This document shows positions 59,216 through 64,000 of a stretch of 64,000 nucleotides of DNA, one piece after another. Position numbers and translations under genes: made by a program. The notes beneath the pieces were generated by a model. The model worked only from the letters and a program-made list of their open reading frames with translations. It made no database searches and was not told the DNA's origin. The stretch lies in NCBI GenBank assembly GCA_024704175.1, contig CP085629.1:2790001-2854000 (forward strand), in the 5' to 3' direction. Numbering within the stretch: position 1 is the stretch's first letter; every line of letters starts with the position of its first letter. The DNA is from Paenibacillus sp. P25 (GTDB lineage: Bacteria; Bacillota; Bacilli; Paenibacillales; NBRC-103111).

Positions 59216-60111
59216 TCATCCTTTCGGGCCTTCCTGTTCCTTCTCCTCTTCGTCATACCAGGGATTAATGTGCGTCATGACCTCACCCACATCCGCGTGC
59301 TTATCCATAATCGCCTTTTTGATCTGCCGGCTGATATCGTGCCCCTGTTGAATCGTCAATTCCCCGGGGATGCTGATGCGGATATCCACTAAAATGTAAT
59401 GGCCGTGCTCCCTCCCGCGCAGCCTGTCGATGCGCTTCACCTCGGGAACGGAAAGGATCAGCACTGCATATTCGTTGATCTTCTCCTGGCTGACCGCTCT
59501 CTCCATAAGCACGTCGAAAGCCTCCTGCCCCATATGATAAGCCAGCCTGAGGACAAGGGCCGATACGATGATCCCGGCGACCGGGTCTCCGTAAGACAGG
59601 TAAGGAATATTGTAATGCTCTCCGATCAGTCCGAGTCCGATCCCCGCCACGGCCGCGATGGAAGCATAGACGTCCGCGAGGTGATCGTAAGCCGTTGCGA
59701 TCAAGCCTTTGCTGTTGGTCCTCTTGGCGATTCGTATCGTGTACATATACAGGATCTGCTTCCATACGAGCGAAATCAACGCTGCGATCAAGGCAACGAA
59801 GCTTGCTTCCCCGGTCCCTTCCATAGAGCGACGACCCCTTCATAGGCGATATACAAGGCCGCTATGGCCAAAATGACCGCCACCATCGCTGCACTCAGCA
59901 CTTCCGCCTTGCCGTGACCGTACGGATGATCCTCGTCCGCCGGTCTTTTGGAAATGCGCATGGAGGTTAGAGACGCCGCCGTCGCTATAACGTCTCCGGC
60001 GTTATGTACCCCGTCCGCCAGCAGAACCTGACTGTGGAACAGGAAGCCGATAACGATTTTAAGCGCCGTTAATACGATGTTACTGATTAAGCTTACCCAA
60101 GCTGCTGCCAT
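59216..60111 (-). CDS. Cation diffusion facilitator transporter (one frameshift)
   Basis: This divalent-metal exporter has about 298 residues. Helices 1-2 carry the metal site LLADGVHNAGDVIATAASL. A His-containing loop HPYGHGKAEVLSAAM follows, then helix 5 with AYDHLADVYASIAAV. The cytoplasmic C-terminal domain has VPEVKRIDRLRGREHGHYIL and ends acidic (YDEEEKEQEGPKG). One base is lost near 59820, between VALWKG and EASFVAL. GAGGGAG precedes the ATG. The metal (Zn, Mn, Fe or Co) is not decided by sequence. Confidence 0.88.
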
Positions 60112-60325
60112 GAACGGTTCTCCCTCACTCCTAGCGGGATGGCTCCCGCATAAACATTGTGAAATTATACCATTTCCGGTCCATCGCCGCAAAATTCGGC
60201 GGGCAAGGGGTTGATTTATAAACTATTTTTCATGAAATGTTATTGGTTGAAAAGCTTTTTTTTGGGTAAATTTTAATGTAAACTATGGAAATGAATTTAC
60301 GGCAAACTTTGCCAGGGGGATTTTA

Positions 60326-61378
60326 TTGAAGCGCTACGGTTTTACGGCGGGCCTGATCGCCAGCTTTATTCTCAGCGGTGCGGCCCATTACATAGGCACT
60401 CCGGTGTTTAGCGCCACCGCGCAGTTCCTGATCTCTTGCGTCGCCATTATTTTTGTCGCCGGCTTCCTCGGCAAAGCAACGGAAAGCGTCGCCCATTACG
60501 CCGGGGAGCGAGTGGGCGGATTCCTGAACGCGACGTTCGGCAATGCCGCCGAGCTGATTATCGCGATTTTCCTCGTGAAGGACGGCTTGTTCGACGTCGT
60601 AAAAGCGAGCATTACCGGTTCCATTATCGGCAATATGCTGCTTGTCCTCGGCCTCAGCGTGCTGGTCGGCGGTCTGAAGTACAAAGAGCAGCATTTTAAC
60701 GTGAAGCTGGCCGGACACAATGCCTCCCTTATGCTGCTGGCCGTCATTGCGGTATTCGTCCCGGCTGCGTTCGCGAGGAGCTTTACTACACCTGAGACGG
60801 CCCGCCTGAGCGTGATCGTATCTGTGATTCTGATCGTCGCTTATCTGCTTTGGCTGCTCTTCTCTATGGTAACCCATAAGAATGAGCTTGCCGATGAAGT
60901 GGTGGAGCACGGGGAAGCCGCCTGGTCCAAGGGCCTTTCGGTTGCGTTCCTGCTGCTGGCCACCGCCATGGTCGCCGTTGAGAGCGAATGGCTTGTAGGG
61001 ACGCTTGAATCCTTCAGCCATCAATACGGGCTGTCGGAGCTGTTCGTCGGCGCCTTCCTGATCGCCATCGTCGGCAATGCCGCCGAGCACAGCGCCGCCG
61101 TTATGATGGCACGCAAGAACAAGATCGGGGCGGCGGTGGAAATCGCGATCGGCAGCAGTTTGCAAATCGCTTTGTTCGTTACGCCGGTTCTCGTCCTCAT
61201 CTCTATGCTGTTCGGCAGCACCATGAATCTGGTGTTTTCAACCTACGAGCTGGTGGCTATCGGAGTTGCCGCTTTTATCGCCTCTTCCATCTCGCGGGAC
61301 GGATCGACCAACTGGTATGAAGGCGTACTGCTGCTGGTCGTCTACCTTATTCTCGGCATCGCCTTCTTCCTGGTTTAA
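60326..61378 (+). CDS. cax: Calcium/proton antiporter, CaCA superfamily
   Basis: An intact 350-residue membrane exchanger with two repeated alpha motifs, GNAAELIIAIFLVKDGLFDV and GNAAEHSAAVMMARKNKIGA, each with the ion-binding glutamate. About eleven membrane segments fit Cax/YfkE proteins that export calcium using the proton gradient. The TTG start at 60326 follows AGGGGGA. It is the second predicted calcium exporter in the window, after the P-type ATPase at 36776-39578. Confidence 0.93.
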   Translation: MKRYGFTAGLIASFILSGAAHYIGTPVFSATAQFLISCVAIIFVAGFLGKATESVAHYAGERVGGFLNATFGNAAELIIAIFLVKDGLFDVVKASITGSIIGNMLLVLGLSVLVGGLKYKEQHFNVKLAGHNASLMLLAVIAVFVPAAFARSFTTPETARLSVIVSVILIVAYLLWLLFSMVTHKNELADEVVEHGEAAWSKGLSVAFLLLATAMVAVESEWLVGTLESFSHQYGLSELFVGAFLIAIVGNAAEHSAAVMMARKNKIGAAVEIAIGSSLQIALFVTPVLVLISMLFGSTMNLVFSTYELVAIGVAAFIASSISRDGSTNWYEGVLLLVVYLILGIAFFLV

Positions 61379-61405
61379 AAACAGGCGGCCAGGTCAAATC
61401 TATGC

Positions 61406-61451
61406 AAAAAAGACGCAAACGCGCCCAAGGCAGACGGTTTGCGTCTTTTTT
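61406..61451 (+). terminator. Terminator after cax
   Basis: AAAAAGACGCAAAC pairs with GTTTGCGTCTTTTT around a 16-base loop and continues into T tracts on both strands. Confidence 0.88.
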
Positions 61452-61480
61452 GGTCTGTACAGCAAGGAGCGAAAAAACAA

Positions 61481-61515
61481 AAGAAGTAATCTTCCATGGG
61501 AAAGATTACTTCTTA
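61481..61515 (-). terminator. Terminator of ylaN
   Basis: AAGAAGTAATCTT and AAGATTACTTCTT form a near-perfect stem; on the minus strand it is followed by TTGTTTTTTC. It overlaps the ylaN stop codon. Confidence 0.85.
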
Positions 61516-61796
61516 TTCTGACTCAAAGCTTCATACAGCTGCGCAAGATTCCGTTCCAGCTTGATCAGGATTTGCTTGCCGGCCGCTTCATGAATCAACT
61601 CGGCCCGGATGGCGAAATCAATTTCCCTGGACAAACCGTACATCTGCGTATCTAAGACCTCTTCATACAGAGGACATTGTCTTGTCGTCAGGTTCTCCAT
61701 CTGCACTTCGATGAGCTTCTCGATCTTGTCGGCATCCTCCTGCAGAAGCTGCAGTGCTTTCTGCGACAAGCCAAGCAGCAAATCCGATGATGACAC
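61506..61796 (-). CDS. ylaN: YlaN family protein
   Basis: A small helical protein of 96 residues linked to iron homeostasis in Bacillus and Staphylococcus, where YlaN modulates Fur. The pattern is [60 protein letters not shown] and a C-terminal [18 protein letters not shown]. The GTG at 61796 is the start, with GGGGGAAG upstream. Confidence 0.9.
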   Translation of the reverse strand: MSSSDLLLGLSQKALQLLQEDADKIEKLIEVQMENLTTRQCPLYEEVLDTQMYGLSREIDFAIRAELIHEAAGKQILIKLERNLAQLYEALSQNKK

Positions 61797-62000
61797 GGCG
61801 CTTCCCCCTGTATACACCCTTCGGCCTCGCCGCATCCTTCTCCGGGATGACGGCCTCGCCCTCCTGGTTTCCCCAATATGACGTCCATAAGTTTAATATA
61901 GACGAAAACGGCGCAATACACAAGCCTTGCCTGCCTACCAGTAAGGAAACCTTCATCATATCCCCGCTGAGGAAGCCTCCCGCTTGTCCGACGATAATGG

Positions 62001-62034
62001 AAAAGGCATCTCCGTCTTTAACGGAAATGCCCTC
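62001..62034 (-). terminator. Terminator of the HPr-like gene
   Basis: Minus-strand GGCATTTCCGT and GACGGAGATGCC pair around TAAA and are followed by TTTTCC. It lies eight bases beyond the stop. Confidence 0.8.
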
Positions 62035-62041
62035 TTTTCTT

Positions 62042-62290
62042 CTAGTCTTGGATACTGTTGATTGTGAGTCCGTGCTTCGCGAATACTTCCGCCATCGCTT
62101 TCTTAGCTTCTTCGGCGTCCGGTCCATGCACATGAAGGTCGTAATTGCTGGTGGTCAGCAGAGTCGTGAACAAGCCCAGGATACTCTTCACGTCGATATA
62201 CTTGTTGTCGTACTGAAGAACAATCGAAGACCGGAACTTGTTGGCGGTTTGCGAGATCTCCACAATTGCTGCGTTATTTGCGTTTGCCAT
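62042..62290 (-). CDS. HPr-like protein lacking the active histidine
   Basis: 82 residues. The segment SQTANKFRSSIVLQYDNKYI then DVKSILGLFTTL aligns with HPr from its first helix through the regulatory Ser46 region. The C-terminal helix AEEAKKAMAEVFAKHGL also fits. The first strand and the GIHARPA active-site loop are absent: where His15-Ala-Arg should be, the sequence reads ANNAAIVE. It cannot relay phosphate from PEP, but it keeps the serine used by HPr kinase, as Crh does. A regulatory role is inferred. It is monocistronic, with its own terminator. Confidence 0.8.
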   Translation of the reverse strand: MANANNAAIVEISQTANKFRSSIVLQYDNKYIDVKSILGLFTTLLTTSNYDLHVHGPDAEEAKKAMAEVFAKHGLTINSIQD

Positions 62291-62420
62291 ATGAATCCCT
62301 CCATGCGTCTCAATAAAACACAGTTAATTTTAAAATGAAATGAAACGTTTTCTAAGCCCTATGATACCTTGGAAAGGAATAACACGCAAGCACCCGCCGA
62401 AAATATTATTCAGGGGCGGA

Positions 62421-63536
62421 TCACTTCAAATTCTCCGGATTCAAGCCGAAGAGCTCCGGCACGACAAACCGTCCGTCCCTCCGAATCAACCGGTCGTCGA
62501 AATAAATTTCCCCGCCCCCGTATTCCGGCCTTTGAATCAGCACCAGATCCCAGTGAACCGAGGAGCGGTTCCCGTTATCCGCCTGCTCATAAGCCTGACC
62601 GGGCGTGAAATGAAGACTGCCGTCGATCTTCTCATCGAACAGCGTATCTTTCATCGGATGCAAAATATGCGGGTTGAACCCGAGGCTGAATTCCCCAATG
62701 TAGCGCGCACCTTCGTCGCTGTCCAGAATCTCGTTGATGCGTGTCGTATGGTTGGCCGTCGCCTCTACGATTTTGCCGTTCTCGAAGCGAAAGACAATGT
62801 TCTCGAACGTAATGCCGGAGTTCACGGAAGGCGTGTTATAGCTGATTGTACCGTTTACGGAGTCGCGGACCGGCGCCGTATAGACCTCTCCGTCGGGAAT
62901 ATTGCGGCGGCCGCAGCATTTGACCGAGCCGATTCCTTTAATGGAGAAGGAAATATCCGTGCCCGGCCCGACAATCCGCACGCGGTCCGTACGGTTCATG
63001 AGCTCTTGAAGCGGATCCATGGCAACCGACATTTTGGCATAATCGAGATTGCAGACGTCGAAATAAAAATCCTCGAAGCGCTTTGTGCTCATCCCGGCAA
63101 GCTGGGCCATGGAGGCGTTCGGATAGCGCAGGACGACCCAGCGAGTCTTCTTAACGCGCTGCTCCATATGTACTTGTTTACTGTAAAGCTGCTGGTAAAG
63201 CTTGATTTTATCTTCCGGCACATCGGATAATTCACTCACATTCTCGCCGGCACGGACCGCAATATAGCAGTCCATGTCTTTCATGCGTCTTAAGTCTGTC
63301 GCCGTCCAATGCTCCATCTGCTCGCGCGTCATGGAACGAAGCAGTTCAGCCCGTACGGAATTGTCAATTAGCTCTACGTAAGGGTAGCCGCCCCGGGCAT
63401 GAACTTCCTCGACGAGGCATTTGACGAGCTCGCGCTCCGAGCCGATCATTTCGATCAGCACTTTCTCCCCGGGCCGAACGTCCAGCGAATAGCCCACCAA
63501 ATTCCGGGCTAGGGTTTGTATACGCGGATCGCGCAT
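62421..63536 (-). CDS. M29-family aminopeptidase
   Basis: A dinuclear-metal aminopeptidase of the AmpS/AmpT (thermophilic aminopeptidase) family, intact at 371 residues. Blocks are MRDPRIQTLARNLVGYSLDV, RPGEKVLIEM, GTDISFSIKG, DGEVYTAPVRDSVNGTISY, GEFSLGFNPH and SSVHWDLVLI, which carry the metal-binding Glu, His and Asp residues. It is cytoplasmic, with no signal. It is the only clear peptidase in this section. Confidence 0.92.
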   Translation of the reverse strand: MRDPRIQTLARNLVGYSLDVRPGEKVLIEMIGSERELVKCLVEEVHARGGYPYVELIDNSVRAELLRSMTREQMEHWTATDLRRMKDMDCYIAVRAGENVSELSDVPEDKIKLYQQLYSKQVHMEQRVKKTRWVVLRYPNASMAQLAGMSTKRFEDFYFDVCNLDYAKMSVAMDPLQELMNRTDRVRIVGPGTDISFSIKGIGSVKCCGRRNIPDGEVYTAPVRDSVNGTISYNTPSVNSGITFENIVFRFENGKIVEATANHTTRINEILDSDEGARYIGEFSLGFNPHILHPMKDTLFDEKIDGSLHFTPGQAYEQADNGNRSSVHWDLVLIQRPEYGGGEIYFDDRLIRRDGRFVVPELFGLNPENLK

Positions 63537-63562
63537 GCTGCATTTCTCCTTCTGTTCATGAT

Positions 63563-64000
63563 TTACACTTTGGTGCCGCCTTTAATCCATTTGTTCTTCA
63601 GATGATTGCCGATCATCACCATGATAACGAACACCAGGACCAGAATAAGCAGACGTCCCTTGTGATGCCGGATGAAGAGCAAATCGTGTCCGATCAGCGA
63701 TTCAAGCAGGATCATCGGCGCCTTGCCGATCATGCTCCCGATGATGAAATCCCTTGCCCTTACTTTCATCACGGCGGTCGCCAAGTTAATGGCGAATGAG
63801 GGGAAGACCGGAACGATCCGGCTGATTGCGATGACAAGCGGCCCGTGCCGCTCCAGCTTATCGTTGAATTTTTTTATGTAGCCGTAAGGCTCCAGTTTCT
63901 TCTCGGCCCAGGCCCGTCCGTAATACCGGAAGACCAGAAAGGCGATCGTCGCCCCCAGAACGGAGAATACGTAATTGACCAAAAACCCGAGCCAGAGTCC
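63563..64000 (-). CDS. TVP38/TMEM64 (DedA-like, VTT-domain) membrane protein, partial
   Basis: The C-terminal 145 residues are visible, and the frame continues past the window edge (GLWLGFLVNYVFSVLGATIA). The VTT domain signature is FRYYGRAWAEKKLEPYGYIK, then SRIVPVFPSFAINLATAVMK (the SRxxP motif) and FIIGSMIGKAPMILLESLIG. A final membrane segment (LLILVLVFVIMVMIGNHL) and a basic tail close it. Such proteins act as lipid scramblases or transporters in the cell membrane. It lies 26 bases from the M29 gene. Confidence 0.85.
   Translation of the reverse strand, partial: GLWLGFLVNYVFSVLGATIAFLVFRYYGRAWAEKKLEPYGYIKKFNDKLERHGPLVIAISRIVPVFPSFAINLATAVMKVRARDFIIGSMIGKAPMILLESLIGHDLLFIRHHKGRLLILVLVFVIMVMIGNHLKNKWIKGGTKV

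Noticed and set aside
1..64000. tRNA, rRNA, CRISPR arrays, insertion sequences, prophage or attachment sites
   Set aside because: No cloverleaf, spaced repeat series, transposase, integrase or phage structural gene was recognised on either strand by reading; weak copies could be missed without a search.

Overview
The window reads as chromosomal DNA of an endospore-forming, fairly GC-rich Gram-positive bacterium, most likely Paenibacillaceae. The grounds are a SpoVM micro-gene, a SpoVIF-like gene, RemA, RicF/YlbF, YlbG, YlaN and a core block whose order matches the Bacillus subtilis yloC-remA-gmk-rpoZ-coaBC-priA-def-fmt-rsmB-rlmN-prpC-prkC-rsgA-rpe-spoVM / rpmB / yloU-fakA-recG region. No tRNA, rRNA, CRISPR array, prophage or insertion sequence was seen.

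Layout. 1-2343: an SOS-type locus, with two LexA-like boxes, a leader peptide, a Y-family polymerase and a small partner gene. 2390-6667: a four-gene minus-strand operon (MFS exporter, nitronate monooxygenase, truncated alpha/beta hydrolase, tautomerase) divergent from a LysR regulator. 6799-8140: a DUF4062 protein with a possible C-terminal GAF-like domain, translationally coupled to a 64-residue protein; this is the best candidate here for an undescribed two-gene system. 8271-10667: a Crp/Fnr regulator, flavohaemoglobin and a DUF1232 membrane protein, with a perfect TGTGA-N6-TCACA operator in front of hmp. 10720-12513: a secreted beta-helix protein and a SpoVIF-like gene. 12598-33813: the conserved ylo housekeeping block (recG, DegV/FakB-like, FakA, YloU, L28, SpoVM, Rpe, RsgA, PrkC, PrpC, RlmN, RsmB, Fmt, Def, PriA, CoaBC, omega, Gmk, RemA, YicC). 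33843-41621: YitJ-type MetH/MetF, DapF, a calcium-type P-ATPase and divergent RqcH. 41735-45806: Ugd, GalU, a PHP phosphoesterase and a LysR regulator. 45918-52213: small conserved proteins, an asparaginase and an XPB-type helicase cassette. 52379-64000: a nuclease lipoprotein, an oxidoreductase, CBS and M20 proteins, YugN, an FtsW/RodA protein, Asp23, an SDR, a CDF transporter, Cax, YlaN, a His-less HPr-like protein, an M29 aminopeptidase and a partial TVP38/TMEM64 protein.

Functional links. FakA sits with a DegV/FakB-type protein for fatty-acid phosphorylation. PrkC, PrpC and RsgA form the usual kinase-phosphatase-GTPase cluster. GalU and Ugd together would supply UDP-glucuronate. The P-type ATPase and Cax both export calcium. 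The Crp/Fnr protein has a recognition helix matching the operator placed at -41.5 of hmp.

Quality warning. About half of the genes, including essential ones (prkC, priA, fmt, dapF, ftsW-like), are split by one or more single-base frameshifts, many of them at homopolymers. Each is reported below as one gene with approximate shift positions. This looks like residual indel error in an unpolished assembly rather than pseudogenisation. Four conserved zinc-ligand cysteines in three genes also read as arginine (CGC in place of TGC).
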